From Sulfolobus tengchongensis (GTDB lineage: Archaea > Thermoproteota > Thermoprotei_A > Sulfolobales > Sulfolobaceae), in the NCBI RefSeq assembly GCF_036967215.1, contig NZ_CP146016.1, forward strand, positions 1,923,337-1,987,336: 64,000 nt of DNA. Direction: 5' to 3'. Positions within the stretch are counted from its first letter, which is position 1. Every line of letters starts with the position of its first letter. This document shows, piece after piece, positions 18,378 to 29,435 of the stretch. Both the position numbers and the translations under genes were made by a program. A model generated the notes under the pieces. It worked only from the letters and a program-made list of their open reading frames with translations, had not been told where the DNA came from and ran no database searches.

Positions 18378-18634
18378 TCTTCAAACTCCTCCTCCATCTT
18401 GACTCCTTTTAATTCGCCTAACTTTGGTTTCCTTACATAGGATAATCTTTGCTCATGCTGTTGTAGTTTATTCTTTACCTCTTCTATATTAATTTTTCTT
18501 TCTCTTTCTAATATTATCTTTCCATCATCGACTCTTAAAATAAGAGTATCTCCCTCATTTATGCTTAAGAGTTCTCTAATCTTTTTGGGAATTATAATAT
18601 AACCCTTCTTTCCAACCTCAACCCTTATGGTCAA
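18374..18634 (-). CDS. vapB: AbrB/SpoVT-type antitoxin (VapB)
   Basis: 86 residues. A swapped-hairpin AbrB domain comes first (MTIRVEVGKKGYIIIPKKIRELLSINEGDTLILRVDDGKIILE), followed by a toxin-binding tail KPKLGELKGVKMEEEFED. It pairs with the PIN toxin gene by a four-base overlap and would bind its own promoter. Confidence 0.85.
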   Translation of the reverse strand: MTIRVEVGKKGYIIIPKKIRELLSINEGDTLILRVDDGKIILERERKINIEEVKNKLQQHEQRLSYVRKPKLGELKGVKMEEEFED

Positions 18635-18807
18635 ATTGGCTTCACTATAGTTAAACTGGCTAAACTACAATAAAAGTTCTCCTAATAGGGCATAACGTCT
18701 GTTTTAAGTTTCTTCACGAAATACTAAGTTACTATAGAATACCTTACTTTATTGTCAGTAAGCAAAATTTTTAACGCAGAGATACCCACGAGATGCTGGG
18801 ATTTGTT

Positions 18808-19443
18808 ATGCGTATTGCGTTGTTTGGTGCAAGTGGTAGAATTGGTCAACGTATTTTGCGTGAAGCGTTAGATAGAAACCACTATGTGATTGCTATTGTA
18901 CGCGATCCTAAGAAAATCACAATTTCCAATCCTAAATTAACTGTAATCTCAGCTGATATAAGAGATCCTAATCAGGTAGCTAAGGTAGTACGTGGTACTG
19001 ATGTAGTAGTTGCGTCGATTCGACCAGATACTGGTCATGAAAGTGATCTCGTTATTATGGCTAAATCACTTATTGAGGGAACTAAATTAGCTAAAGTTAA
19101 TCGTTTAATCTTCGTTGGCGGTGCTGGAAGTCTAGAAGTTGAACCTGGCAAACGTTTGATGGATATGCCAAACTTCCCCACTGAATGGCGTGCAATAGCT
19201 CAAGCCGCAGCAGAGGCATTAGAAGTTTTCAAGAAAGAAAAAGAGTTAGATTGGGTTTACGTAAGTCCGCCGATGTTCATTGAACCCGGCGTACGTACTG
19301 GAAAATATAGAATTGACACAGACAAGTTGATTTTTGATTCTCAAGGTCGCAGTTACATTTCTATGGAAGACTTTGCGGTAGCCATATTGTATGAGATCGA
19401 AAAACCTAGATTTCATAGACAGCGCTTTACTGTTGGATACTAA
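18808..19443 (+). CDS. NAD(P)-binding SDR-like protein (YwnB/NmrA type), probably acquired from bacteria
   Basis: 211 residues from ATG 18808 (MRIALFGASGRIGQRIL); an ATG at 18793 in frame is possible. The Rossmann motif GASGRIGQ starts at residue 7; RLIFVGGAGSLEV and WVYVSPPMFIEPGVRTGKY follow the atypical SDR family of bacterial YwnB. Twelve of 18 Arg codons are CGN (eight CGT, three CGC, one CGA), while the amidotransferase at 21088 has one CGN in ten. A 15-T run follows the stop. The reductase substrate is unknown. Codon use points to horizontal transfer. Confidence 0.8.
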   Translation: MRIALFGASGRIGQRILREALDRNHYVIAIVRDPKKITISNPKLTVISADIRDPNQVAKVVRGTDVVVASIRPDTGHESDLVIMAKSLIEGTKLAKVNRLIFVGGAGSLEVEPGKRLMDMPNFPTEWRAIAQAAAEALEVFKKEKELDWVYVSPPMFIEPGVRTGKYRIDTDKLIFDSQGRSYISMEDFAVAILYEIEKPRFHRQRFTVGY

Positions 19444-19448
19444 TTTAG

Positions 19449-19463
19449 TTTTTTTTTTTTTTT
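19449..19463 (+). terminator. 15-base T run after the YwnB-like gene
   Basis: An unbroken run of 15 T starts six bases after the stop codon. Archaeal RNA polymerase terminates at T-rich tracts, so it probably ends this transcript. It is the longest T run noticed in the window. Confidence 0.6.
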
Positions 19464-19744
19464 AGATTTCTTTTGTCATCCATATGCTGAGCTTATAATT
19501 CACAGAATATTATAACGTAAATTCGTAAAGCTTCTCAAAAGGTCTTAGTTGTTTTGTTTACATGATAAGCAACTTGTATTTTCTTTAGTTATACAGTTTT
19601 TATCTTGAAAATAGGAAACAATGAGTGCTTAATAATTAAATGAGAGAGTTCAAATGAACTACCCTATACCCATCCCGGAGAGGAACTTCTACCCCTTAAC
19701 CCCAGTAAAAGTTAAAGAATTGGTTAAAAATATGCTTTATCTAA
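19464..19744. other. Spacer with a possible IS605-end remnant at 19671-19702
   Basis: About 280 bases between the YwnB-like gene and htpX. CATCCCGGAGAGGAACTTCT then ACCCCTTAACCCC resembles the hairpin block at 17784-17816, but its stems have decayed. No gene. Confidence 0.35.
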
Positions 19745-20674
19745 TCAAGAACTGTAAATTAATTTATAAATCATTTGGGCTCTTCTAGCAGGATGGGGAT
19801 GAGTAGATAAAATATCTGTAAAGACGCTAACCTTGGTTCGCAACCACTTTTCAACCAACAAAATAGGATCTCTTTCCTGAACTTTAATTGGCGGAGCAGT
19901 AACTATTATCCCAGTAAATGGATCTAATCTAACGTTTTGCATATACAACTCAATCTTAGCTAAAGCAGTTACCAATGCCTTAGAAGATTCACCTAAAATT
20001 AGAAATGAATTATAATCTGCATACGATTCCCTTAATCTATTGAACCAAAGTACGAATAGTTGTAATGTTAAGGTTATAACGAAAATTGCAGAACCTATTA
20101 TTAATGCTACTAGCGCGAAGAGAAATTCCACTTCATCTATTGCAAATAAAAGCGCCATGTATCCAAAGGTTATTAGAAGATTACTAATATAACCTAGGGC
20201 TGTAGGAATAAGACCTATGGTGAGACCTATTTCGATATCCCTATGCTTTATGTGTCCGACTTCATGAGCTATAACAGCTCTTAACTCATCCTCATTAAGA
20301 ATGTTTAAAAGAGGTAAGGTAATCCCTACCCTCATTCCGCTAATGCTATTTCCATACGCGAATGCATTTGGATACGGAGCGTCAATTAGAAAGACTCTTG
20401 GTGGTTTTATTTTAGACTCTTCTGCAATATCTTTTACCATTTGATTGAGCCAACCGTATTGTGGATCATATGGGAAGACTTCATAACCACCTCTCCCCGC
20501 TACATAAGGTGAAATAATCCATTGAAAGAGCCAAAATATAAAAAGCGATGGAACTATAAGTAAAAATGAAATATGAGTTAAAGAAGATATTACTAACAAT
20601 ACTAGTGCTTCCGATAATATTGTTAAAATTAAAGCTAATGCCATATTTAATATCAGCTTATCCTTTATCTTCAT
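19745..20674 (-). CDS. htpX: HtpX-like M48 membrane zinc protease
   Basis: 309 residues. Two N-terminal membrane helices are followed by the zinc site VIAHEVGHIKHRD (about 137-149), two further hydrophobic segments and the third-ligand region RLRESYADYNSFLILGES. HtpX proteases degrade misfolded membrane proteins, with the active site facing the cytoplasm. Single-gene unit; normal family length. ATG 20674 starts MKIKDKLILNMALALIL. Confidence 0.9.
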   Translation of the reverse strand: MKIKDKLILNMALALILTILSEALVLLVISSLTHISFLLIVPSLFIFWLFQWIISPYVAGRGGYEVFPYDPQYGWLNQMVKDIAEESKIKPPRVFLIDAPYPNAFAYGNSISGMRVGITLPLLNILNEDELRAVIAHEVGHIKHRDIEIGLTIGLIPTALGYISNLLITFGYMALLFAIDEVEFLFALVALIIGSAIFVITLTLQLFVLWFNRLRESYADYNSFLILGESSKALVTALAKIELYMQNVRLDPFTGIIVTAPPIKVQERDPILLVEKWLRTKVSVFTDILSTHPHPARRAQMIYKLIYSS

Positions 20675-21087
20675 CGCCTATTTTTCCTTTTGTGAGAATT
20701 TAAACTCTTAGATATATTAAGTTGAAAGACAAGGCTTTACGTAAAGCATGGAGTTAGCATGATAGATATAAAGACATGGAAAAATATGGAAATCTAACGA
20801 TTAGTCTAGTTCTTTGGCTCAATATCGAACAAGATTTACTTTTCCATTTTATCAACGTTACATTTATCTAACTGGATTTCCTTGAACGTTTATGTACTTT
20901 CTAACGAGCAAAAAATTAAATTTCATTAATTACTGGAGATAGTTACTTAACATCAATTAACGATAATATGAAGAATAAAATTATTTTAAACTGATAATAA
21001 AAATTTTTATTGATTATAGATAATTAATAGCGAAATCTGCCAGAAACTTCAAAAAATTTATTAAACTGAAGATAATTTTTATATAAT
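20675..21087. other. Intergenic, nothing recognised
   Basis: About 410 bases of AT-rich spacer between the divergent htpX and amidotransferase genes, which must hold both promoters. No frame, hairpin or repeat stands out. Confidence 0.4.
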
Positions 21088-21717
21088 ATGACAATTTTGG
21101 CAATATATAATCATCCCGTGGAGACTTTAGGGGTTTTTAAGAAATTTCTAAGTAACGTTAAGGAAGTGATGGGTGAAGAAGTTAAAGGTAATGAGAAGTT
21201 CGATTCTTTAATCATAATGGGAGGACCAATGGGAGTTTATGAAAGTGATAGGTATCCTTTCCTGAACTTGGAAATGGAGTTAATAAGGAAAGCCTATCGT
21301 GAAAATAGAAGAGTTTTAGGAGTTTGTTTAGGTTCACAATTAATTGCTGAAGCGTTAGGCGGGAAAGTAATTAAAGGTGGTTTTGGACAAGAGATTGGGA
21401 TACAAAAGATTAAACTATTAGGTGACCTAAAGGAGTTCATGAAAAGTGATGAGCTGACGGTATTTCAATGGCACGGCGACACTTTCTCTTTACCATCAAA
21501 TGCAGAACTATTAGGCTATAGTAGAAATTACTTTCAAGCCTTTAGAATTGGTAGAGTTTTAGCTCTACAATTTCACATTGAAGTTAATTCAGAGATGGTT
21601 AAGGAGTGGATTAAGACTTATGGAGGAGATGATAGGATAATTGATGAAGTTAGAAAACATGAAAAAGAATTGGAAAGTAATGCCGAGAAAATAATAAAAT
21701 ATTGGCTACAATTTTAG
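21088..21717 (+). CDS. Class I glutamine amidotransferase-like protein
   Basis: 209 residues. The nucleophile elbow is GVCLGSQLIAEALGG (Cys about 81), and the His and Glu of the triad are in LALQFHIEVNSE. The oxyanion region is MGGPMGVYE. It is the stand-alone GATase type related to the glutaminase part of GMP synthase; the acceptor enzyme is unknown. It stands alone with its own promoter (TTTTTATATAAT just upstream of the ATG). Confidence 0.8.
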   Translation: MTILAIYNHPVETLGVFKKFLSNVKEVMGEEVKGNEKFDSLIIMGGPMGVYESDRYPFLNLEMELIRKAYRENRRVLGVCLGSQLIAEALGGKVIKGGFGQEIGIQKIKLLGDLKEFMKSDELTVFQWHGDTFSLPSNAELLGYSRNYFQAFRIGRVLALQFHIEVNSEMVKEWIKTYGGDDRIIDEVRKHEKELESNAEKIIKYWLQF

Positions 21718-21901
21718 TATGTAGAAATAATATCGTGTTGTTATGATAAATTGTTTTTAAATTCGTATATGTAATGTATTAAATATTTTTCCAATAAAAT
21801 ATTTATATTTAAAAAGAGAATAGAGGGACGTAAAATTTATCCTAATCATAACAATGCTATGCATTGAGATCTGAAAAGATCGTGAACTACTCTAGCATTT
21901 A

Positions 21902-22801
<900 letters not shown>

Positions 22802-22952
22802 TTATAAAATTAGGTTATATAAGTCTTAAAAAATAATGGAAAACCTTACTTGATTTGTTAAACGTTAGAGGAGTGTGCTTTAGCGTCAAGCAAAATCATT
22901 TTCTACTTTTATAGGTTAAAAAGATAGAGAGACTAATTTTATTGTTTTTATC

Positions 22953-24389
22953 TTACCATCCCTCATAAACTGTCTTTTCTTTTAGATAGAACTCTAGTGC
23001 TTCTTCTCCCATTTCTTTCCATGTAGTGGCACCAGAATTCTTAAATCCACCGAAGGGTGCTTGAAGCTCTAATCCTACAGTTGGTTTATTGACCTTTATT
23101 ACTCCAGCTTCAACTCTAGTTACAAATTCATTTATTGCTTTGATGTCAGTTGATACTATACCTGCAGTGTGACCATAATCTACAGCGTTAACTAATCTTA
23201 TCGCCTCATCCAAATCCTTAGCCTCGGTTACACTCAATATAGGTCCGAATATCTCTTCTTTAAATAATCTCATATCTGGTGTAACTCCTTCAAATATAGT
23301 AGGCTCTAGGAAATATCCTTTACCACTTATGGTATTTCCACCATAAATTAACTTAGCTCCAGCACTCTTCCCATACTCTATGTATTCTAGATCTTTCTTA
23401 AACTGTGGTTCATCCACTACTGGACCCATATCAACATCTTCAGTACCTGGACCAACTCTCCACTTCTTAACTCTCTCTAAAAGTCTTTGCTTAAACTGAT
23501 TATATACGTCCTTATGAACTATCAACCTGCTCGTTGCAGTACAAGATTGTCCAGTTAACCCAAAAGCTCCCCTTACAGCTAACTCTGCAGCTAACGTTAA
23601 ATCAGCACTCTTATCAACATAAAGTGCGTTCTTCCCTCCTAACTCTAACTGTATCCTAGTCATTCTCTTCTTAGATCCTACTAACTTGTAAATTCTCTGC
23701 CCAACCTCTGTAGATCCTGTAAACGAAACAGCAGCCACATTATCGTCTGTCACTATGGTATCTCCAACTTCACTTCCTTTTCCTACTACTAAATTCACTA
23801 CACCTTCTGGTAAGCCAGCTTTACTCAATACTTCAACTAATTTGGCTACTAACAATGGCGTTTTAGTAGCAGGTTTTAACAATACGGTATTACCAGCGGC
23901 TAGGGCTGGAGCTAATTTCCATACTGGTATTGAAAGTGGGAAGTTCCATGGAGTGATTAATGCTACTACGCCTAAAGGTTCTTTCAAGGTAAATATTCTT
24001 GTATTAGGATCTGCTGAAGGTAGTGTTTTACCGGATATCTTAAAGGCTAAGGCGCCATAGAACTTTAGTAAATTATAACTTCTCATTACCTCAAACATAC
24101 TGTCTTTAAGTGTTTTACCCTCTTCTAGGGTCATCAATAAAGCAAATTCTTGAGCTTCTTGCTCCATTAATTCTCCAGCCTTAAGTAAAATGGAGCCTCT
24201 TTTAGGTGCGGGGGTTTTAGCCCATTCTTCAAATTTAGCTACAGCTCTATTTATAGCTTCCTTAACGTCGTCCTTAGTGGACAATTTGATTTTGGCTAAT
24301 ACGTGATCTTTATCTGCAGGATTTATATCAAGGTATTCCTCTCCATTGCCCTTAATCCACTTATCCGCAAGCTCTTGATACGATTTCAT
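22953..24389 (-). CDS. 2,5-dioxopentanoate (alpha-ketoglutarate semialdehyde) dehydrogenase
   Basis: 478 residues, aldehyde dehydrogenase family. Catalytic Glu249 is in QLELGGKN and Cys283 in GLTGQSCTATSRL; the cofactor-binding stretch is FTGSTEVGQRI. It is divergent from the 2-keto-3-deoxy-D-arabinonate dehydratase, the arrangement of the D-arabinose pathway of Saccharolobus solfataricus, where this enzyme makes 2-oxoglutarate in the last step. An ARA-box-like motif lies in the shared intergenic region. The substrate call rests on family plus context. Confidence 0.9.
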   Translation of the reverse strand: MKSYQELADKWIKGNGEEYLDINPADKDHVLAKIKLSTKDDVKEAINRAVAKFEEWAKTPAPKRGSILLKAGELMEQEAQEFALLMTLEEGKTLKDSMFEVMRSYNLLKFYGALAFKISGKTLPSADPNTRIFTLKEPLGVVALITPWNFPLSIPVWKLAPALAAGNTVLLKPATKTPLLVAKLVEVLSKAGLPEGVVNLVVGKGSEVGDTIVTDDNVAAVSFTGSTEVGQRIYKLVGSKKRMTRIQLELGGKNALYVDKSADLTLAAELAVRGAFGLTGQSCTATSRLIVHKDVYNQFKQRLLERVKKWRVGPGTEDVDMGPVVDEPQFKKDLEYIEYGKSAGAKLIYGGNTISGKGYFLEPTIFEGVTPDMRLFKEEIFGPILSVTEAKDLDEAIRLVNAVDYGHTAGIVSTDIKAINEFVTRVEAGVIKVNKPTVGLELQAPFGGFKNSGATTWKEMGEEALEFYLKEKTVYEGW

Positions 24390-24429
24390 AGGTACTATTT
24401 CGTTTTAACTGTTTTTATTTTGATACGCT

Positions 24430-24449
24430 AACATGTTTGCTAACAAGTT
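24430..24449. promoter_or_regulatory. ARA-box-like AACATGTT with a degenerate second copy
   Basis: AACATGTT at 24430-24437 and AACAAGTT at 24442-24449, between the divergent dehydrogenase and dehydratase genes. A palindromic AACATGTT motif (ARA box) is described for arabinose-induced promoters of S. solfataricus. Its position about 40 bases before both starts fits. Confidence 0.6.
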
Positions 24450-24474
24450 TATTAAATGTTAAGAGGATTTTATC

Positions 24475-25359
24475 ATGATGAAAATATTTAGAGTTGTAAA
24501 AAGAGGTTATTACATAAGTTACGCAATATTAGAAAATAATATGGTAATAAGACTAGACGAAGATCCAGTTAAAGCATTGATTAGATACTCAGAAAATAAG
24601 GAAGTATTAGGAGATAAAGTGGTTGGGCTAGATTACGAGTCGTTACTGAAGAACTTTAAGGTTAATGACGTTAGGATAACTAAGCCATTAGATCCCTTAG
24701 AGGTGTGGGGATCGGGAATATCATATGAAATGGCTAGGGAGAGATATTCTGAGGAAAACGTAGCCAGAATATTAGGTAAGACAATATATGAAACCGTATA
24801 CGACGCAGTGAGACCAGAAATCTTCTTCAAGGCAACGTCAAATAGATGTGTTGGGCATGGTGAAGCCATAGCTGTGAGGAGCGATTCCGAATGGACCTTA
24901 CCGGAGCCCGAATTAGCAGTGGTCTTAGATTCCAACGGAAAAATTTTAGGTTATACCATAATGGATGACGTTTCGGCTAGAGATCTTGAGGCTGAGAACC
25001 CACTTTACTTACCTCAATCTAAGATATATGCAGGCTGCTGTGCTTTTGGACCATTCATAGTTACACCAGATGAAGTAAAGAATCCATATAATTTAGATAT
25101 AAAATTGAGGATCTTGAGAGAAGGTAAAGTATTCTATGAAGGTAGTGTAAATACTAGTAAAATGAGAAGAAAAATTGAAGAACAAATAGAGTACCTTATT
25201 AGGGATAATCCAATACCAGATGGAACAATATTAACTACTGGAACAGCAATAGTCCCAGGAAGAGATAAGGGGCTTAAGCACGGAGATATAGTGGAAATAA
25301 GCATAAGTAACTTAGGGACACTGATAACACCAGTAATAAAACTTGAAAGAAAGAAATAA
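24475..25359 (+). CDS. kdaD: 2-keto-3-deoxy-D-arabinonate dehydratase
   Basis: 294 residues (ATG 24475; ATG 24478 follows at once). It has the fumarylacetoacetate-hydrolase fold: metal ligands in LPEPELAVVL (two Glu) and the Asp in YTIMDDVSARDLEAENP, then the core GTAIVPGRDKGLKHGD. The enzyme removes water from 2-keto-3-deoxy-D-arabinonate to give 2,5-dioxopentanoate, the substrate of the divergent dehydrogenase. The pairing is the reason for choosing this function among FAH-fold enzymes. Confidence 0.9.
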   Translation: MMKIFRVVKRGYYISYAILENNMVIRLDEDPVKALIRYSENKEVLGDKVVGLDYESLLKNFKVNDVRITKPLDPLEVWGSGISYEMARERYSEENVARILGKTIYETVYDAVRPEIFFKATSNRCVGHGEAIAVRSDSEWTLPEPELAVVLDSNGKILGYTIMDDVSARDLEAENPLYLPQSKIYAGCCAFGPFIVTPDEVKNPYNLDIKLRILREGKVFYEGSVNTSKMRRKIEEQIEYLIRDNPIPDGTILTTGTAIVPGRDKGLKHGDIVEISISNLGTLITPVIKLERKK

Positions 25360-25473
25360 CATAATATCACAATTTTTTCATTTTTTGCCTATGATGATTA
25401 ATCAAATAGTGATGAGAAGTTAAAATATTGAAAGAAAGAAAAGTATTTATACAAGAATCTAATTAAACACTGT

Positions 25474-27621
25474 ATGGAGAAGGTCATAAGTAAGAGTATT
25501 ATTGTATTATTTTTAATAATGTTCAACATATTTTTAGTGTCTTTTTCGATTTTATCAACAAGCCAACAAACTACAACAATAACCATAGCACCATCTAATA
25601 CGTCACAATTAGTTGACGTATCTCAAACAATTCCTCCAGACGCTTTAGACCCTGCTACTGGATTTGCAGTTGAAGACGGACCATTTTTCACTGCTGTGTT
25701 TCAAGAATTAGTTGAGTTTAATGGTTCTAATTATTTGCAGGTAGTTCCAGTAATAGCACAAAACTGGTCAACCTCAAATTATGAGAATTGGACATTCTAC
25801 ATAAGACATGGAGTGTACTTCCCAGATGGAGTACAGGTAAATGCCTCAACTGTGTGGTTCTCGTTCTACAGAACTATATTGATGGGGCAAGGGGCAGGTA
25901 TTTCAAATTACGATAATCTTCTATTTAATGGTACTGTATTTTCGAATACTGGTTATGCTATTCCTTGGGGTGTTAATAACGCTATTCAGAACGTTACTGG
26001 ATTACCCACTGCTAATAATTTCACATTAACAGCACAAGTATTAGCATCAATACTTTCACACTTCAACGCAGCAAACAAAACAATACAAAAGATAATGGAA
26101 TACCCATACCAAGCAGTAGTAGTAAAAGGACCATACGAAGTACAAATAAATACATTATATCCTTATAGGTATTTCCTATTTGATATTGCCGATTGGTGGG
26201 GAGCAATAGTGAATCCGATTGCAGTAGACGAACATGGCGGAGTTCAACCAAATACTCCAAATGCTTACATAAATACTAATGGTATGAATGGAACTGGACC
26301 TTATATAATTCTACATATAGGGGCTGGAATGTCTACGATAACTCTTGAAAAAAATCCTCATTATTGGGCACAAAACCTAAGTAATATACCTTCAGTTGCA
26401 GAGCCTGCACATATTCCAATTATTATAATAGATTATGGACTCTCTCACAACGACAGAGTTGAAGACTTTGCTAACAATTTAGCTCAAATTTCGTATGTAA
26501 GCCAACCTTACTTATCGCAAATGTATAACGCATACGAATATAATAAATATGTAAGCTTTAATCAAATATTTACAAATGTAGGATATGAGGCAGCGGCATA
26601 CTTCATCTCGCTAAATACAGAAGTCTATCCCACTAATATAACAGACCTCAGGTTAGCACTAGTATATGGAATTAATTATAGTGAATTGCTACAATTATTC
26701 AAATTGCCAAACGGACAGTTAGGAGCTACAGAATATTTAGGTCCAATATCACAAGTATTTCCATTATATAATGAAGTAATGCAGATGGATAACTTACATC
26801 CTTATACATACAATCTCTCATTAGCTTTACATTATCTAAATGAGGCAGGGTATGTGGGAAAGTTCTATGTAGTTTTACCTAACGGAACCGTGATTGGTAA
26901 TCCTAAAGGAAATCAGCTACAAACATTAGATATATACGCAATAACGCCAGTAACTGAATTAGAACAAGAGGAATTAAATATAATACAACAAAATCTAGCC
27001 CAGTTAGGAATATCAGTAGGATTTAAATACGTATTGCCTTCAATAGTTGATGGTTGGTTATCTCCTGCCACTACTCCTTCGATGGCGGACCTCGGCTGGT
27101 ATCCAGATTGGCCAGATCCAATATTTCAAGAATTAATTGCACAAACTGATGTAGAATTTGGAGGAATTAGTGGAAATTTTGCATGGGTAAATAATTCTGT
27201 TTTACAAAATATGTACTCTACATTGCCATTTATAACTAATAGCACGCTTCAGACACAAGAGGTAGCCGAAGCTTATAAGATCTTATATGCAGAGGCACCC
27301 TACATCTGGTTACCTAATTACATAGTATATTACTTTACGCAACCTTACTTAAGGGGATTTGTATGGAATCAGTTTGATGGCTACTTTTATAACATGATGT
27401 ACTACCAGCCTTATACCGTTAATGTATCTACGACTAGCAGTACAACAAGTAGTAGTACTTCCGTATTAGGCACTACTACGCAAATTACTAACAATAGTAT
27501 CATATCCCAAAATACAACTCCTAAGACAAGCCAAGTGAACTATACAATAATAGTAGGAGTTATTGTAATTGTCATTGTAATAGTAATTGCATTATTACTA
27601 GTAGCAAGAGGGAGAAGGTAA
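25474..27621 (+). CDS. Membrane-anchored extracellular solute-binding protein of the SBP_bac_5 (Dpp/Opp-like) type
   Basis: 715 residues. An N-terminal signal peptide (about 8-28, IIVLFLIMFNIFLVSFSIL) is followed by a large SBP_bac_5 domain (from DALDPATGFAVEDGPFFTAVFQELVEF onwards), then a Ser/Thr linker (about 650-690) and a C-terminal membrane helix with a basic end (IIVGVIVIVIVIVIALLLVARGRR). Sulfolobales use Dpp/Opp-like binding proteins for oligosaccharides as well as peptides. No permease or ATPase genes are next to it, so its transporter must be elsewhere or missing. Its place in the pentonate cluster suggests a sugar ligand (inference). Confidence 0.85.
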   Translation: MEKVISKSIIVLFLIMFNIFLVSFSILSTSQQTTTITIAPSNTSQLVDVSQTIPPDALDPATGFAVEDGPFFTAVFQELVEFNGSNYLQVVPVIAQNWSTSNYENWTFYIRHGVYFPDGVQVNASTVWFSFYRTILMGQGAGISNYDNLLFNGTVFSNTGYAIPWGVNNAIQNVTGLPTANNFTLTAQVLASILSHFNAANKTIQKIMEYPYQAVVVKGPYEVQINTLYPYRYFLFDIADWWGAIVNPIAVDEHGGVQPNTPNAYINTNGMNGTGPYIILHIGAGMSTITLEKNPHYWAQNLSNIPSVAEPAHIPIIIIDYGLSHNDRVEDFANNLAQISYVSQPYLSQMYNAYEYNKYVSFNQIFTNVGYEAAAYFISLNTEVYPTNITDLRLALVYGINYSELLQLFKLPNGQLGATEYLGPISQVFPLYNEVMQMDNLHPYTYNLSLALHYLNEAGYVGKFYVVLPNGTVIGNPKGNQLQTLDIYAITPVTELEQEELNIIQQNLAQLGISVGFKYVLPSIVDGWLSPATTPSMADLGWYPDWPDPIFQELIAQTDVEFGGISGNFAWVNNSVLQNMYSTLPFITNSTLQTQEVAEAYKILYAEAPYIWLPNYIVYYFTQPYLRGFVWNQFDGYFYNMMYYQPYTVNVSTTSSTTSSSTSVLGTTTQITNNSIISQNTTPKTSQVNYTIIVGVIVIVIVIVIALLLVARGRR

Positions 27622-27655
27622 TTTTTAAAAAAGAATTAAAAAATATTTTTTATAT

Positions 27656-29074
27656 TTAAGTAGTAGTTGCTTTTTCTTCCAACTCTTCCATATCTGCTAG
27701 CTTGTAAGTTCTAGTATCATATCCTATAAGCCATCCTATTATTCCCGTTAAGACGCCATATATTGCTAAGCCTAATGTCAATGTTACCGGACTATAAGAA
27801 ACCCCAAGGATTCCTATTAATAATCCTATAAATGCAGCTAATTTTACCCAGAAGTATCCCCAACCTGCAGCTGTTCCTCTCTCTTTAGCTCCGAAGAACG
27901 CATTTATAGAGGTCATGCCTTGACTAGCAGGACCTATAACGTGGAAGAAGTAGAACAAGAAGGAGAATACCACAAAGTATATTAAAGGCAAATTAAAGAT
28001 ATAAGTAAGGGCAATTAAACCTACTGAAATCCCTTCACCTACTGCGCCCATTACATATTGAGACTTAGTACCTATCCTAGGTGTTAGCCATGCAGTTAGA
28101 TAACCCCCTAAGACCCCACCAGCATATAAAAATGCTGAGGCCTCTATTGAAGCCAATGGTCCAACTAACTTTAACGCTAATAAAATGTAGGGTATGTAGA
28201 AACCAAAGGTATAAAATATGAACCCTTGTTCAAAATTACCGTTAAAGCTGTAAACAAGCTCTCTCCATTTATCTTTCCTAAATATACTGAAGGCACTTTT
28301 TAGTCCTCTAGCTGGTGCTCTTAACTGCAAATCAACATCCGGCACGTCAGCTAAATCAATTCCATAGGTTTGCTTTAAAATTCTCTTAGCGCTTGCTAAC
28401 TTACCTTGATACGCCAACCATAATACTGACTCCGGAATCTTACTTCTTAGTAATAGTATAACAAAAGCCAAAACACCACCAACTATCATCATAACTCTCC
28501 ATAGTAATGGAGCTGTTAGAGAATGAGTTGTGAAAAAGAATGGAAGTAGTATAAAAGCTATCGTAACTTCATACATGATATACCACTGCAACTGCCATAA
28601 ATTAGACCAGAATAACCTCTGTTTCTTTTCTAGATATTCGAATATATAGGCAAAACCAGTAGCGGTATCTGCACCTAATGCAAAGCCTAGTAAACCTCTA
28701 AAAATCGTCAATTCATAAACGTTAGTGGACAAACCTCCTAAAATTGCCATAGCCGTGAATAGTATCATATTTAAAATAAACATATTTCTTCTACCTATAC
28801 GGTCATTTAACCAACCACCAGTCACTGCACCTATTATTGCACCTAATTGAACTGCGCTTATTGCGAGAGAAATTAGGATAGAGGGGACATTAGAGAATGT
28901 GTTTTCAAGAGATTTAACTGCAAAAGTTAAGGACGCGAAATCATATGCATCTAGCCATAAGCTAGCTAACGCTAATATCACTATATACCTAGCTGTGATA
29001 TTCTTAGTACCTAGTACTACATCATATATTCTCTTGATTCCCTTATCTATTTCCTCTTTAGAGTACTGAGACAT
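27656..29074 (-). CDS. MFS transporter, sugar/metabolite carrier type
   Basis: 472 residues, about 12 membrane helices. The loop 2-3 signature is GGWLNDRIGRRNMF (about 82-95), followed by LTIFRGLLGFALGAD. The central loop is long and basic (LASAKRILKQTYGIDLADVPDVDLQLRAPARGLKSAF). It is transcribed towards the binding-protein gene, in the middle of pentonate enzymes, so uptake of a pentose or sugar acid is plausible. An AACTTGTTAA motif upstream resembles the ARA box. Confidence 0.85.
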   Translation of the reverse strand: MSQYSKEEIDKGIKRIYDVVLGTKNITARYIVILALASLWLDAYDFASLTFAVKSLENTFSNVPSILISLAISAVQLGAIIGAVTGGWLNDRIGRRNMFILNMILFTAMAILGGLSTNVYELTIFRGLLGFALGADTATGFAYIFEYLEKKQRLFWSNLWQLQWYIMYEVTIAFILLPFFFTTHSLTAPLLWRVMMIVGGVLAFVILLLRSKIPESVLWLAYQGKLASAKRILKQTYGIDLADVPDVDLQLRAPARGLKSAFSIFRKDKWRELVYSFNGNFEQGFIFYTFGFYIPYILLALKLVGPLASIEASAFLYAGGVLGGYLTAWLTPRIGTKSQYVMGAVGEGISVGLIALTYIFNLPLIYFVVFSFLFYFFHVIGPASQGMTSINAFFGAKERGTAAGWGYFWVKLAAFIGLLIGILGVSYSPVTLTLGLAIYGVLTGIIGWLIGYDTRTYKLADMEELEEKATTT

Positions 29075-29125
29075 ACTTTTCTCATTTAGAGATTATGCCA
29101 TAAGGAATATTTAAAAACATACCTT

Positions 29126-29135
29126 AACTTGTTAA
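29126..29135. promoter_or_regulatory. ARA-box-like AACTTGTTAA upstream of the MFS gene
   Basis: AACTTGTTAA lies 52 bases before the ATG at 29074 on the minus strand, just upstream of a TATA-like TTTTTAAATATTCC. It differs by one base from AACATGTT, the arabinose-response motif, and may put this carrier in the same regulon. Confidence 0.4.
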
Positions 29136-29435
29136 TAATCCATATATAGCTTATAGTAATTATAATATGCAGTAAGAAGAGATCAATAAGATGTAAAAGA
29201 AAGTATTTTACATGTAGAATATTAGTAATTCTTCGTTATCTATACTATTAATTAAACTCATTTATTATTGTCGTTTACATTAAATTCTAGTATAATTTGA
29301 CATAAACTAGATTAATTGATATAAATTTTTCTATATTCATCTCTATATATAGAAGATAGATTTATATCTCTAATGAATAATATTATATTTATTAGAATAG
29401 TAAACTTTATTTACTGTAGAAGAATATGTTATCAT

